A stretch of 64,000 bases of DNA from Sulfidibacter corallicola (GCF_017498545.1 NZ_CP071793.1:3861501-3925500); one strand, 5' to 3'. Counted from the stretch's first letter, positions 36,801 to 51,389 are shown. Notes: generated by a model not told the origin, from the sequence alone. A program made the numbers and translations.

Positions 36801-37999
36801 TCTTCCCGCGGGTTCACGCTGAGGATCTTGTTCAGCGTTCGCAACGCCTCTTCCGGTTGGCGTGCACTCAATTGACGTTGAGCGGTATTCAGCAGCTCGC
36901 GCATCAGCACCGCATGTCGCTGACGCCAAATGGTCTGGTACACCTCGTAGGTATTTTCCTGGAAACCGGCCATGCGGAAGGCGGAATCCACCACTTGCAG
37001 GGCGCCGTCGAAATCGCCCTCTTCCATTTGGGTCAACGCCTGGTCGAGCACGCTCTCGATGCGCTCGGCATCCTTGTCCGACAATTTGCGCAAGGGGCCG
37101 CCGGCCTCTTTCATCATGGCCAGGCCTTCGCCCATCGGCAGCAACGAAATCAAGCCGCGCTGCACTTCCGAAAGGGTGGTGAAACGATCCTCGGCGCGCT
37201 TGGCGAGCATGCGGCTCATGACACGCACCAATCCCTCGCTCAGCTTGTTGTTGAAGGCGCGAGGATCGGCCGGCGGGGAATTGAGGTGGCCCTGACGAAT
37301 CTGATCGAGCGTGCCCTTGAAGGGCAACGCCCCCGTGACCGCCTGAAAGAAAATCAGGCCGAGCTGGTAGATACTGGTCCCGGGTCGAAGCACCCTGCCG
37401 CCGATTTGTTCCGGCGCCAGATAGGTCGGTGACTCCAATGCGGACAGGCCCAGCTCCTGACTGACGCATTGATCGAAATCGTAAAGTCCGTAATTTTTGA
37501 GGACCACTTCGCCATTGGACCGCAGCAGGATGTCGCGCGGATGCAGTTGGGCGTGAATCAGGCCCTGGGTCTCGAGGGCCACCAACGCCTTGGAGATTTG
37601 GAGCACGAGGCGAATGGCGTACTCTTCCTCGACCATGCCCTGATGGGCCAGAAACCGACCGAGATCCACCTTGGGCCCGTGATCGGACACGATGCCGACG
37701 AGTTGGCCCAACCGGCGTGGCCCCTGCAATTTCAACAGTGTCGGATGATTGACCTGGGCATTTTCGAGTGGCGCACATTTTTCGCGCCAAATGGCTTCCA
37801 ACTGCTCGACACCGCCGGCCGGCGTGGGATAGAGCCGCGCGCTGATATGATTTCCGGTAAGCTCGTCCAGGAGCCGAGCCTCGGTCATGAGATGGGAGTG
37901 GGCCAAGATGGTCTCTACCCTAAAGCCGTTGCCGATTTTAACCTGGAGACCGGTTATGAGAGCATCTAAGATAGAGTCCAGATCTTGAGTGTGCTGCAT
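33878..37999 (-). CDS. Transmembrane pseudokinase with TPR-like region and C-terminal C2 domain
   Basis: This is a 1373-residue protein. The N-terminal kinase fold (about 25-300) keeps the overall pattern and LAPEQIGG but has lost the catalytic residues. The lysine position is R55 (ISARLYP), the HRD aspartate is Q151 (HAQLHPRD), and the DFG aspartate is N169 (NYG). It is therefore a pseudokinase. A TPR-like region (about 325-450), a long acidic Pro-rich linker (about 495-770), one membrane helix (about 778-800, PVKLLAAVAAVFLVVLVVGGIV), and a helical repeat region (about 810-1250) follow. Residues about 1258-1373 are a C2-type beta sandwich (VTIVIRSATNLP, NPKWDFTCNF, GQVSLDRLPP). The start ATG is 35 bp from the divergent gene. 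It may scaffold other kinases of this genome. Confidence 0.82.
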   Translation of the reverse strand: MQHTQDLDSILDALITGLQVKIGNGFRVETILAHSHLMTEARLLDELTGNHISARLYPTPAGGVEQLEAIWREKCAPLENAQVNHPTLLKLQGPRRLGQLVGIVSDHGPKVDLGRFLAHQGMVEEEYAIRLVLQISKALVALETQGLIHAQLHPRDILLRSNGEVVLKNYGLYDFDQCVSQELGLSALESPTYLAPEQIGGRVLRPGTSIYQLGLIFFQAVTGALPFKGTLDQIRQGHLNSPPADPRAFNNKLSEGLVRVMSRMLAKRAEDRFTTLSEVQRGLISLLPMGEGLAMMKEAGGPLRKLSDKDAERIESVLDQALTQMEEGDFDGALQVVDSAFRMAGFQENTYEVYQTIWRQRHAVLMRELLNTAQRQLSARQPEEALRTLNKILSVNPREEKAHEMQGNIFLWLAAELPPMSEPTDAALLGLCAERTDNAGLADHCYTKLLLTEPADAGTDGDQLDTLQGLAQSRLEQLRANLGPVAAPVDEEQVLKPGEAIFDADDDDLFDQALDQQLEARLRDTGGPTRFDERFPREDEPAHAPAVEEPTAPVERAVPESEPVAQAPAPEPVAQAPAPEPAPDPPADNYLGYDDEDYETNLVSAPSPLPPTPAEEEPNYLGYDEDDMVAAVPPPPKPAPPPSEPSPADSLDGLDDINADDLGDSLDDSLDDAIGDIDDDAFEEPAAFSPSPAAALEDEDDDLEIPSLEDDVPELPTSLPVPGAAQAQDSGSQGDFARPAASSFDDLLGSPDAEAPVEEPPAEPAPAPAPKVKKPLPVKLLAAVAAVFLVVLVVGGIVMNNASAHRKAAEAAYTKADGLQRDGNWEAALAAWQAAATEFPDYKDTPQRLQGIEADISARDDQLKKYLQRATAYIEEGVLTGNMGDNAMALLKKAEDIAPPNDPQIKAVYDLLNQTESSKVLALLDAGKVPEAKERYDDLKVMIPGFQDPDIEGRIQEWVEKDLLAPGLIKLDRAIAAKNWERAMEITGDMREVVPNSRSVQERWDVVVAEYAARLREAEEKDQKSQMLRYLDVLVTIRPDDEALAERRNELSRTLNQDRIRGLEQSIQDSIEKGKLGQATLVAQRLRKLDSSNEVARQALVQYRREMDRMLDESKKDNARAGLDIYEDILKVLNWRSYRNLQKELQKRVNAFDGRVAGIKRSSLSYDKVIPAIDRIMGEYPDFRKDRNYKWLSDAKTRYERESKAFDTLLGWEREARSNSGITYRQIIERLTKDTYQLNYAKSRISELTNRYRELERNYSGGVTIVIRSATNLPREKSGLNKDPEGFVELTVGRDQKFTTPAINNNRNPKWDFTCNFIAKPGEALTFNVYDKEGRGRELIGQVSLDRLPPSQKGLQLKHADGWVLNLDIRRER

Positions 38000-38034
38000 G
38001 CCGACTTAAACCACCCTTCAACAGGTAACTGACT

Positions 38035-38592
38035 ATGATCTCGGGATATCAACGCCTTCTGGTTCTAGCTATATTAGCATTCTTTCCGATTTCCTCAACC
38101 AGCCAGGATTCAAATAGTAAGGAGTTCGAGGCAGGTAATCGAACTCCGAGAGTTTCAATGCTGCTCGCTCCCGACGACAGCGAAGAACTTTTTTACCAGA
38201 TCATGCGCTATTGGAGCCGACACGGAGACCCGAATTCCTTTCCGACCTTGATCACGCCCCAGCCAGGACCCATCCGCATGCGCTCCGGTTTGCGCCTGTT
38301 GGCCTCCGAATTTCCGCCGAATTGGAGCCTCCCGGACATCCTGGTGATTTCCACTTTGGGCGATTGGGCGCTGGACCTGAAAGTCGAGGCCCTGATCCGC
38401 CGCTGCTTGGCCCGCAATCGTGCGGTCCTCGTCGTCGGCGAGCGTTTTCCCGAGGATTTTCAGAACATGTCGTTGGAACCGGGCCATCGCCTGGCGCTGG
38501 TCGATCCGGGCGAGCTTTTTTCGGAGCTGAAAAAGGCCGATGCGGCGTGGCGTAGCGAGACCGCCGGAGGGGACGCGAAGTCCGGCGAATGA
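38035..38592 (+). CDS. Small protein of unknown function with N-terminal signal or anchor
   Basis: This 185-residue protein has a hydrophobic N-terminal segment (LLVLAILAFFPISS) then Ser/Asp-rich sequence, which suggests export. The central 110 residues (VSMLLAPDDSEELF..., DILVISTLGDWALDLKVEALI, NRAVLVVGERFPEDF) look like an alpha/beta fold with alternating strands and helices. I could not assign it to a family. The gene is divergent from the pseudokinase with 35 bp between starts, so their promoters must overlap the other coding region. AGGTAACTGACT precedes the ATG. Confidence 0.6.
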   Translation: MISGYQRLLVLAILAFFPISSTSQDSNSKEFEAGNRTPRVSMLLAPDDSEELFYQIMRYWSRHGDPNSFPTLITPQPGPIRMRSGLRLLASEFPPNWSLPDILVISTLGDWALDLKVEALIRRCLARNRAVLVVGERFPEDFQNMSLEPGHRLALVDPGELFSELKKADAAWRSETAGGDAKSGE

Positions 38593-38868
38593 TCGAACGC
38601 GGGCACGGGTCGGTCATCCCGGCTCGACCCGAGCCAAAAAGGTAGGGGTCGCTCCCGATCAACGGCAGATGCCCCGGGCCGAAGTCACCCTCCATCCCCG
38701 CGGGGAACACATCCGGCCGAACAGGGCAGGATCCGCTTCAGATTTGCCGCACGTGGACGTCTTTTTGCGCTAATCTGGAGCCGCTCCTACTCCCCAACAC
38801 CAGGCGAAACGCGGGCGCGCCACTTCCGACGCGCGGCCTTCGCCCCGTTCACCCGGAGGTGATCTGAC

Positions 38869-40134
38869 ATGACGGAAAAAATCGAAAAAGTGGTCTTGGC
38901 ATATTCGGGCGGCCTCGATACCTCGGTCATCATTCCCTGGCTCCGTGAGCGCTACGGCTGCCGCGTGATCGCCTATACCGCCGACGTGGGTCAAAACCCC
39001 AAAGAGTTCGAGGGTTTGGAAGAAAAGGCGCTGAAATCGGGTGCCGAAAAATTGATCATCGATGATTTGCGCGCGGAACTCTGCACGGACTACCTGTTTC
39101 CGATGATCCAGGCCGGTGCCGTCTACGAGGGCAAATACCTGCTGGGTACCAGCATCGCCCGTCCGCTGATCGCCAAGAAAATGATGGAAGCCGTCGCACG
39201 CGAGGGCGCCGACGCGGTGTCTCACGGCTGTACGGGCAAGGGCAACGATCAGGTTCGCTTCGAGCTGACCTTCAAGGCCTTCAACCCGAAGGTGCGCGTG
39301 TTGGCCCCGTGGCGCGAGTGGAACCTTCGCAGCCGCGAAGACTGCATCGCCTATGCGGAAGAACGCGGCATCGAATTGGACGTGAAGGAAAAAGGCATCT
39401 ACAGCCACGACGAAAACATTTGGCACCTGAGCAGCGAGGGCGGCGAGCTGGAAGATCCCTGGACCAATGCACCGCGCGGCGTTTTCGGCCGGATCCTGCC
39501 TCCCTGGGAAGCGCCGGATGAGGGCGCGGAGATTCGCATCGGCTTCAAGAAAGGGGTGCCGGTCTCGATCGACGACGAGCCGATGGACCCGGTGGCGCTG
39601 CTGACGCACCTCAATGAATTGGGCCGCACCCACGGTATCGGCCAGGTGGACATCGTCGAGAATCGCCTGGTCGGCATGAAATCACGCGGCGTGTACGAGA
39701 CGCCCGGAGGGACCATTCTCTATCGCGCCCACCGCGAGGTGGAAAGCATGGTGCTCGATGCCGAAACCATGCACTTCAAGGACTCCCTGGCGCCCAAATA
39801 CGCCGAACTGATCTACAACGGCCGCTATTTCGTGCCGCTGCGCGAGGCGCTGGACGCCTTCGTGCGCAAGACCCAGGAGAACGTCACCGGCGAGACGCGG
39901 CTGCGACTGTACAAGGGCAACGTGGTGGTGCTGGGGCGCCGTTCGCCCTACTCCCTGTACCGCGAGGATTTCGCGACCTTCGGTGCGGACGATGTCTACG
40001 ATCAGAGCGACGCCCAGGGCTTCATCAATCTGTTCGGGTTGGATATCAAGGTGCGCTCCCTGATGGAAACGGAGGGCTCGGAGCGCCTGGAAGGCTATCG
40101 TGCCCCGGATTATTCTCAATTCAAACGCGATTAG
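38869..40134 (+). CDS. argG: Argininosuccinate synthase
   Basis: ArgG joins citrulline and aspartate using ATP to give argininosuccinate in arginine synthesis. The 421-residue protein has the PP-motif VVLAYSGGLDTSV at residues 8-20, TADVGQ, the aspartate/citrulline site HGCTGKGNDQVRFE, the WNLRSREDCIAYA and APWREW segments, and a C-terminal PDYSQFKRD. GGAGGTGATCTGAC precedes the ATG as a strong ribosome binding site. argH follows on the same strand after 130 bp, so the two form an operon. Confidence 0.97.
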   Translation: MTEKIEKVVLAYSGGLDTSVIIPWLRERYGCRVIAYTADVGQNPKEFEGLEEKALKSGAEKLIIDDLRAELCTDYLFPMIQAGAVYEGKYLLGTSIARPLIAKKMMEAVAREGADAVSHGCTGKGNDQVRFELTFKAFNPKVRVLAPWREWNLRSREDCIAYAEERGIELDVKEKGIYSHDENIWHLSSEGGELEDPWTNAPRGVFGRILPPWEAPDEGAEIRIGFKKGVPVSIDDEPMDPVALLTHLNELGRTHGIGQVDIVENRLVGMKSRGVYETPGGTILYRAHREVESMVLDAETMHFKDSLAPKYAELIYNGRYFVPLREALDAFVRKTQENVTGETRLRLYKGNVVVLGRRSPYSLYREDFATFGADDVYDQSDAQGFINLFGLDIKVRSLMETEGSERLEGYRAPDYSQFKRD

Positions 40135-40264
40135 GCCACCCCGGGGAGAGGCGCGGTCCGCAGCCGCACGGAACGTGTTAGCATGAGCGCTGCCGATTCC
40201 GCGCCCTCGTCCCCGGCACCGGTTCCGGCGGGGCGCATCCCAGCAAAACAGGTGAGGCCATCGC

Positions 40265-41647
40265 ATGACCAAGCTTTACAAAGGAAGAATCCCGCAAGAC
40301 CCCAATCCGTTGATGGACGAGATCAACCGTTCGCTGCCCTTCGACATCCGCCTGCTGCCCTTCGATGTGGCCACCAACCTGGCCTGGACCGCCGAGCTGC
40401 ACCGCCTGGGCGTGTTCAGCGACGATGAACTCGAAGCCGTCCACCGCGCCTTGGGCGAGGTCGCGGACATGGCCGAATCCGGTGCTTTCGCGACGCTTCC
40501 CGCGGACGAAGACGTGCACACCCTGGTGGAACGCCTGGTCACGGAACGCCTGGGCGAGACCGGCGCCAAGATCCACACGGGCCGCAGCCGCAACGATCAG
40601 GTCGTGTGCGACTTGCGCCTGTATTGTGTGGATCGCCTCGACACCCTCGCCGGTGAAGCGCTCGACCTGATCGACACCCTTGCCGATCGCGCGGCGGAAC
40701 ACGCCGAAACCCTGCTGGCGGGCACCACCCACCTGCAGCCGGCGCTTCCGGTCACGCTCGGTCATTTTCTGCTCTCCTTGGCGGCGGCCACGGAACGCGA
40801 TGTGGCGCGCGTCGTCAACGCTCGGGATTTGACCAACCGCTGCCCTCTGGGCGCCGGAGCCATGGCCGGATCGGGGTTCCCGGTGGATCGCGAACGCCTG
40901 GCTCGCGATTTGGGCTTCGACGGCGTGTTGCCCAACAGCATCGACGCCGTCAGCGATCGCGATTTCTGCGTCGAGATCGCTTCGACCTGTTCCCTCGTCG
41001 CCGTTCATCTTTCGCGATACGCGGAACAGATGATTTTTTGGGCCAACCCGGCATTCGGATACGTGCGTTTTTCGGACCAGTGGTCGACCGGCTCCTCGAT
41101 GATGCCGCAAAAGCGCAATCCGGATGCGATGGAGTTGATTCGCGGCAAGGCGGCCCGGGTCCAAGGCTCGGTCACCACCCTGCTGACGATGCTCAAGGGG
41201 GTGCCGCTCAGCTACGCCAAGGACCTACAGGAGGACAAGGAAGCGCTGTTCGACGCACTGGACACCACCCTCCTGATGGTGCGCGTCTTCAAGGAAGCCA
41301 TCGCCAGTGCCACCTTTTTCCCGGAACGGCTGGCGACACTCCTGACCAGCGACATGCTGGCCACCGACCTCGCCGACGCCCTGGCCCGCCAAGGCATGCC
41401 CTTTCGCCAGGCCCACGAACGGGTGGCCGGCTGGGTTTCGCAACTGGAAGCGGAAGGCCGCGGCATCGCGGATGCCGATACAGCCGAACTGAGCCGGGTC
41501 TTTCCCGAGTTCGGCAACCAGCCGCCTCGCCTCGATTTCGCGGCCTCGGTCGCGGCGAGATCGGTCCAGGGTGGCACCGCGCCCTCCTCGGTCCGTGCAC
41601 AAATCACGTATTTCAAGCAGCTCGTGAAAGATCGACGGGCGGAGTAG
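40265..41647 (+). CDS. argH: Argininosuccinate lyase
   Basis: ArgH splits argininosuccinate into arginine and fumarate. The 460-residue protein has the fumarase/aspartase superfamily signature GSSMMPQKRNPD, plus HTGRSRNDQV (active-site region), GTTHLQPALPVTLGHF with the catalytic His, and PLSYAKDLQEDKE. It is of normal length. GGTGAGG precedes the ATG. It is the second gene of argG-argH; argG begins 1.4 kb upstream. Confidence 0.97.
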   Translation: MTKLYKGRIPQDPNPLMDEINRSLPFDIRLLPFDVATNLAWTAELHRLGVFSDDELEAVHRALGEVADMAESGAFATLPADEDVHTLVERLVTERLGETGAKIHTGRSRNDQVVCDLRLYCVDRLDTLAGEALDLIDTLADRAAEHAETLLAGTTHLQPALPVTLGHFLLSLAAATERDVARVVNARDLTNRCPLGAGAMAGSGFPVDRERLARDLGFDGVLPNSIDAVSDRDFCVEIASTCSLVAVHLSRYAEQMIFWANPAFGYVRFSDQWSTGSSMMPQKRNPDAMELIRGKAARVQGSVTTLLTMLKGVPLSYAKDLQEDKEALFDALDTTLLMVRVFKEAIASATFFPERLATLLTSDMLATDLADALARQGMPFRQAHERVAGWVSQLEAEGRGIADADTAELSRVFPEFGNQPPRLDFAASVAARSVQGGTAPSSVRAQITYFKQLVKDRRAE

Positions 41648-41805
41648 CCGCGACACGCGATGATGTTCACCCATTCCGAATCGTGTGGGCCTCGTGGAAT
41701 CTCCCCGCGGGGCGCTGCCCGTCAACCGCGAAGACCCGTTAACGCGCTCATCTAAATGTGGTTGTAGTCCGATATAGGTGGCAAACCGACAGCTTGGAGT
41801 TCCCC

Positions 41806-42153
41806 ATGAACGATACAGAGGAGAACCGTCGGAATTTCGAACGGTTCCATTCGGAAATGAGCATCTGCTGGATTCGACCCGCCGGTGGAGACGGAGACTT
41901 CCTGCTCGCGGAAATCACGAATATCAGCGCCGGTGGCATGCTGTTCCAGTTGGACTACCCCATGGAGTCCGGCCAAGACCTGGAAGTTCGTTTCGAATTG
42001 CCCCAAAACGACGAATTGGTCGAAGCACGCGCCGTGGTTCGCCATTGCAAGAAGGAAGAAAACGAAGTCTACTATTTGGGAGTTCAATTCACGGACGTCA
42101 AAAATTACACGATTCCCGTTCTGATGGCCTATCTGGAGGCGCTCTACAAGTAG
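41806..42153 (+). CDS. PilZ-domain protein (c-di-GMP receptor)
   Basis: This 115-residue single-domain PilZ protein has the N-terminal RxxxR motif (RNFER after ENR), and the second ligand motif as ITNISAGGM, with Asn in place of the usual Asp in the D/NxSxxG pattern. The beta-barrel segments DLEVRFELP, VEARAVVRHC and VYYLGVQFTDV follow. Binding of c-di-GMP is likely. The open frame extends upstream to 41758 but the ATG at 41806 follows GGAG by 6 nt. It lies between argH and the HEAT-REC gene. It is probably a motility or matrix effector. Confidence 0.9.
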   Translation: MNDTEENRRNFERFHSEMSICWIRPAGGDGDFLLAEITNISAGGMLFQLDYPMESGQDLEVRFELPQNDELVEARAVVRHCKKEENEVYYLGVQFTDVKNYTIPVLMAYLEALYK

Positions 42154-42255
42154 CCTCGCTCCCCATCACGCCATTGGCATGATTCCCCACCAACCCCGCG
42201 TGTTCCAGATTCAGGTGGACGGCACCAACTCAAAAGGGTAGACGACCGAACCCAA

Positions 42256-44904
42256 ATGTTAAAAGACTCACTCAAAACAAAACTCTTGGATCTGTACGCC
42301 CAGGGTGACCACAAGAAGATCGGAGAGCTCATCAAAACCTCACTGGGCCAGCTTCGCGAGAAGACCCTGTCCAGTTTGGAGTCCCTTCTGCCGGAAATCG
42401 ACGGCAAGTTTCGCCTCAAGCTGCTCGAGATCCTGATGACCGACGGCGAATCGGATTTGATTCCGCTGTTCATCGAGGCGATTCGCGCCGAAAAGAACAT
42501 GCTCTACGCCAAGTCGCAAATCCTGCTCTTTCGCGAATTTCAACACCAGGAAGCCCTACCCGCGCTGCTCAGCCTGGAAAACGAAATCGACGTGGATCTC
42601 AAATCGACCTTTCAGCGAACGCTGGGTCGCTTGCTGTCGCGCTTCAGCGAACAGTTCTACATGAGTGAGTTTCGCTCGGGCTACGGTAATCCACGCCGCG
42701 TCAAGTTCGCGGCGGACATGATGCTGCGCTCGCCCCATCCGGACTATATCCCGTTCCTCAACGAGCAGATCCTGCTCAACGATCCGGGATTTCGCGGCGA
42801 GGGCTTGCGCGCGCTTCGCGAGTTGGGCGACAGCAGTTCCATTCAGCCCATGTTCTCCCTGCTCTCGAAAATGCGTTCCCAACGGGACAAGGGCGTGATG
42901 TTGGGCGGTCTCGTCAAAGGCGAGTACAAGGGCGGCATGCGCATGTTCGAAGCGCTGGTCAAGCACGCGGGCGTCTCTTGGTCCAAGGAACAGGAAACCC
43001 AGTTCCTGGAAAACCTGGAGCGCGGTGAAGTCAGCGATCTCCTGGAGCAGGTGCTGGACGGCTATCACCTGTTCGAGGACGTGCGCCGAAAAATCCGTCC
43101 CTATCTTCGCGACATCCTTCTGGATCGCGATCCGGGAGCCTTCGAGGAAGCACGCACCAAACAAGCGCTGGACACCTATCTTGGCGCGCTCAGGGCCCTG
43201 ATGCACGACAACGTCTCGAGTATGGGCTCCATCTCGCAACGCGAAGAAGACGACTTGTTCATTCGCCGCATCGAGCAGTATCTGCCGCTCGGAGATCCGG
43301 ATCGCGACGCCCTACTGATTTCGGGCCTGTCGGGATTCCACAGCGACGAATCCATGAATCTCCTGGTGGAATACGTCAACACCTGCGAGGAACCGGAGCT
43401 GCTGAGCCTGTCCATGGACGCGCTGGCCCATTTTCCGGCGACCGAAATCCCGAAAGGGGTCGAGAAGTATTGCGATCAGGAGAACGACGCCATTCTGCGT
43501 CGCAAGGCGATGAACCTGTTGGGTCAATGGGGTTTGGGCGAAAACCTCATCGCCAAGTCCATCAGCAGTTCCAGTATCGCCGTGCGGGTCGATGCGATCC
43601 AAACCGCGGCCCGGTTCAAACTGAAGAATTGTTACAGCGACATCAAAAAGCTGCTCAAACCCAACTTGCCGGACAGCGTGCTTCACGCGGCATTGGAAGC
43701 GCTACGGATGTTCGACAGCGATCAAACGGGTCGCGCGGTCAGACCGTTCATCAATCCACCTCATGCCCAGAAGATTCGCTTGGCGGCCCTGGAAACGGCC
43801 TACAAGGCCGGTGGCGCCGAGGGCATCGATGCGGTGCTGAAGCTGTTCCAACAGGACAACGGCAACAAACTCGCCGACTTGGTGGACCCGCTGATGATGC
43901 TGATCCTCGCCGGCAACATCACCGAGAACCAGGACATTTACCTCAAATACAAGGACTTGTTCCTGGCCCTCTTCGAGCGGGAAACCAACCCGGCCACACG
44001 CGGACGCATTCTGCAGATGTTCGAGAACATGGAGATCCTGGAGGAGTACCACATCCGTACGCTGATCTCCGGGCTGCAAAAGCTCATGGCCACCTTCAAG
44101 GGCCAGTCCGAATCGGAAGAAGAGTACCGGTTGCGCAAACTGGCCGAGCGCCTGGAAAACGTCACCAAGGACCGGAACGTGCGCACGCAGCGGGATCAAC
44201 TTCTACAGACCCTGCTCGACAACGTGCAGAAACAGCAGGGATTCCCCAAGGTTCAGGCCCTCCGAAAACTGGGGCAGAACTACCGATCCGATCTGGTGAT
44301 CGGCAACCCGGTCGGCCTGCAGCGGTTGATTCAAGTGGTCAGCGACTGCCTCGACGAAGGTGAACAAACCGAGATCCGACTGCAGGCCATCGGCGTGGCC
44401 GGCAAGATTCGCCACCCGCGATTGCACCAGCAACTACAAAAGCTGAGCGCCACCATGACCGGCTCGGCATTGAACGCGGTTCGCAATGCGCTGAACAACC
44501 CGGTGGACCCCGTTTTCATCAAACCGATTCACTCGATTTTTGTCATGGACGATTCGCGCTACATCACCAAACAGCTTTCCAAGGTGCTGGCCGCCGACGG
44601 TTTCAAGGTCGATTTCGAGAACGATACGGCAGCCGGTTTGGAACGGCTCGGCGACGGTGCGTTCGACCTATTGGTCCTGGATTACATTATGCCGGACATG
44701 GACGGCATCGCCTTCCTGGAGGAGGCACGCAGGCGCGAAGTGGCGCCGGAACGCACGCTGATCATCACATCCACGCGCAATCAGGACGAGTTGCGGCTGT
44801 TCGTGCAGGTAGGTATCGACGGCCTGATTCTCAAACCCTTCCGAATGGAAGACTTTCTCCAGAGAATCAAGGATTTGAGTTCGCCCTCGCTCAAAAGCGT
44901 CTAA
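42256..44904 (+). CDS. HEAT-repeat protein with C-terminal receiver domain
   Basis: This is an 882-residue fusion. Residues about 1-740 are helical repeats of HEAT/armadillo type (for example LLPEIDGKFRLKLLEIL and ALREL..SSIQPMFSLL), with many short helices that would form a superhelix. The C-terminal domain (about 757-880) is a CheY-like receiver with the acidic pair in VMDDSRY, phospho-acceptor D809 in VLDYIMPDMDG, ITSTRNQDE (Thr/Ser) and the ILKPF lysine, so it should be phosphorylatable. Phosphorylation would alter protein binding by the superhelix. A weak AAAAGGG lies upstream, and it follows the PilZ gene by 102 bp, probably co-transcribed. Confidence 0.85.
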   Translation: MLKDSLKTKLLDLYAQGDHKKIGELIKTSLGQLREKTLSSLESLLPEIDGKFRLKLLEILMTDGESDLIPLFIEAIRAEKNMLYAKSQILLFREFQHQEALPALLSLENEIDVDLKSTFQRTLGRLLSRFSEQFYMSEFRSGYGNPRRVKFAADMMLRSPHPDYIPFLNEQILLNDPGFRGEGLRALRELGDSSSIQPMFSLLSKMRSQRDKGVMLGGLVKGEYKGGMRMFEALVKHAGVSWSKEQETQFLENLERGEVSDLLEQVLDGYHLFEDVRRKIRPYLRDILLDRDPGAFEEARTKQALDTYLGALRALMHDNVSSMGSISQREEDDLFIRRIEQYLPLGDPDRDALLISGLSGFHSDESMNLLVEYVNTCEEPELLSLSMDALAHFPATEIPKGVEKYCDQENDAILRRKAMNLLGQWGLGENLIAKSISSSSIAVRVDAIQTAARFKLKNCYSDIKKLLKPNLPDSVLHAALEALRMFDSDQTGRAVRPFINPPHAQKIRLAALETAYKAGGAEGIDAVLKLFQQDNGNKLADLVDPLMMLILAGNITENQDIYLKYKDLFLALFERETNPATRGRILQMFENMEILEEYHIRTLISGLQKLMATFKGQSESEEEYRLRKLAERLENVTKDRNVRTQRDQLLQTLLDNVQKQQGFPKVQALRKLGQNYRSDLVIGNPVGLQRLIQVVSDCLDEGEQTEIRLQAIGVAGKIRHPRLHQQLQKLSATMTGSALNAVRNALNNPVDPVFIKPIHSIFVMDDSRYITKQLSKVLAADGFKVDFENDTAAGLERLGDGAFDLLVLDYIMPDMDGIAFLEEARRREVAPERTLIITSTRNQDELRLFVQVGIDGLILKPFRMEDFLQRIKDLSSPSLKSV

Positions 44905-45231
44905 GTAACCGAACGCCGGGAGGCGAACCCGATCCAGTGGAACCATTCGAGGACCACGGTTTCTGGACGGACACGAGATCGTGTACCGCCGCTCACCCCG
45001 CCCCCCTGCACGAAACACAGATGAGCGACAACATTTCTCTCACGTTCTATACGATAAACTAGGGCCAGACACAAAGCACAAAGTTCCAAGCACTTATAGT
45101 AACACTCACACGCTAAGCACAGCTCTACCCGAGCTCCGATCATTGATTAATTGTTAGAAATGTGTGAGAATTCTCGTTCTATCGTCTCATCTTATTCGAG
45201 GAAGTTCGGTTTCGACGGGAGACTCCGGGGC
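44905..45231. other. Lower-G+C intergenic stretch
   Basis: This 327-bp stretch has no gene. It is A+T-richer from about 45030 to 45180 and has no clear hairpin. It should contain the promoter of the hydrolase-like gene. An open frame starting at 45151 adds 27 residues to that protein but lacks any family-like sequence. Confidence 0.4.
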
Positions 45232-45885
45232 ATGACAGGTGCGGTCAAAGACCCAAACAAGGTGAAAAACGACGTCGTGCTGCTGCACGGCATTCACACG
45301 ACCGGCCAATACAATACCGGCAAGTTCGCCCGCCCCCTGAAACGCGCGGGATTCCGGATTCAGGACTTCAAACAGCCAGTGACGCTGCTACACCACACCT
45401 GGCTGAACTCCGAACGCGACCAGGCCCAGACGGATGCCCTCACCAAAGCGACCGAACACACAAGGCCCAACCTGATCGCCCACAGTAACGGTGCACGACT
45501 GGCTGCCATGGCCATGGACCGGGGCGCCAAGTTCGACACGATTCTGTTCCTCGCACCGGCCTGGTGCTCCAAGAAGGGCTATCCCGAACAGGCTTTCAAC
45601 AGGATGTATGTGGTTCACTCCTCCGCGGACATCGCGTTGTGGTTGGGCGGCATGATTCCGCGCCACGATTTCGGCTGGTTGGGCATCAAGGGCTACCGCG
45701 GCAAGCCCGATCGGCGGATCACCAACATCCACGCCTCACCGACTTCGCACATGGGTTATTTTGCGCCGGGCCACTTCCAGCGCTGGTCGCGCTTCGCGAT
45801 CAAGGCATTCGAGCACCGGCTGCCCTCGCCGGAACCGGCTTCCAGCCACGTCCTGCTGGGTGAGTTCATGGCCTCGACCCGCTGA
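45232..45885 (+). CDS. Alpha/beta-hydrolase-like protein
   Basis: This 217-residue protein has an alpha/beta-hydrolase fold. It starts with KNDVVLLHGIHTTGQYN (the oxyanion HG motif). The nucleophile elbow is LIAHSNGARLAAM (H-S-N-G). A candidate acid appears in VVHSSADIALWLG and the catalytic His in SPTSHMGYF. The triad Ser, Asp, His seems complete. The start is taken as the ATG at 45232, although a 27-codon upstream extension is open. It is convergent with the giant ATPase gene, 50 bp away. Substrate unknown. Confidence 0.75.
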   Translation: MTGAVKDPNKVKNDVVLLHGIHTTGQYNTGKFARPLKRAGFRIQDFKQPVTLLHHTWLNSERDQAQTDALTKATEHTRPNLIAHSNGARLAAMAMDRGAKFDTILFLAPAWCSKKGYPEQAFNRMYVVHSSADIALWLGGMIPRHDFGWLGIKGYRGKPDRRITNIHASPTSHMGYFAPGHFQRWSRFAIKAFEHRLPSPEPASSHVLLGEFMASTR

Positions 45886-45934
45886 GTCGGACTAACCGGC
45901 TCGCATTTTTTCCGGTGGAAAGGCACCGTGTCCA

Positions 45935-51252
<5,318 letters not shown>

Positions 51253-51389
51253 TACTTGAACCCTGCGACTAAACCCCCACTTATCGTTCGTTTGCTACAA
51301 ATCAGCTTCCGACCCGGGGCAGGTTCGATCCGAAACCCCAAGGTCGCCAACTGCCCAGTCTGGGCGTGGACGCCCCCAAAGGTATATGA

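Noticed and set aside
35585..37432. Long rightward open frame (615 codons) inside the pseudokinase gene
   Set aside because: It is exactly antisense to the pseudokinase gene, with Gly/Arg-rich composition typical of shadows in G+C-rich DNA and no ribosome binding site.
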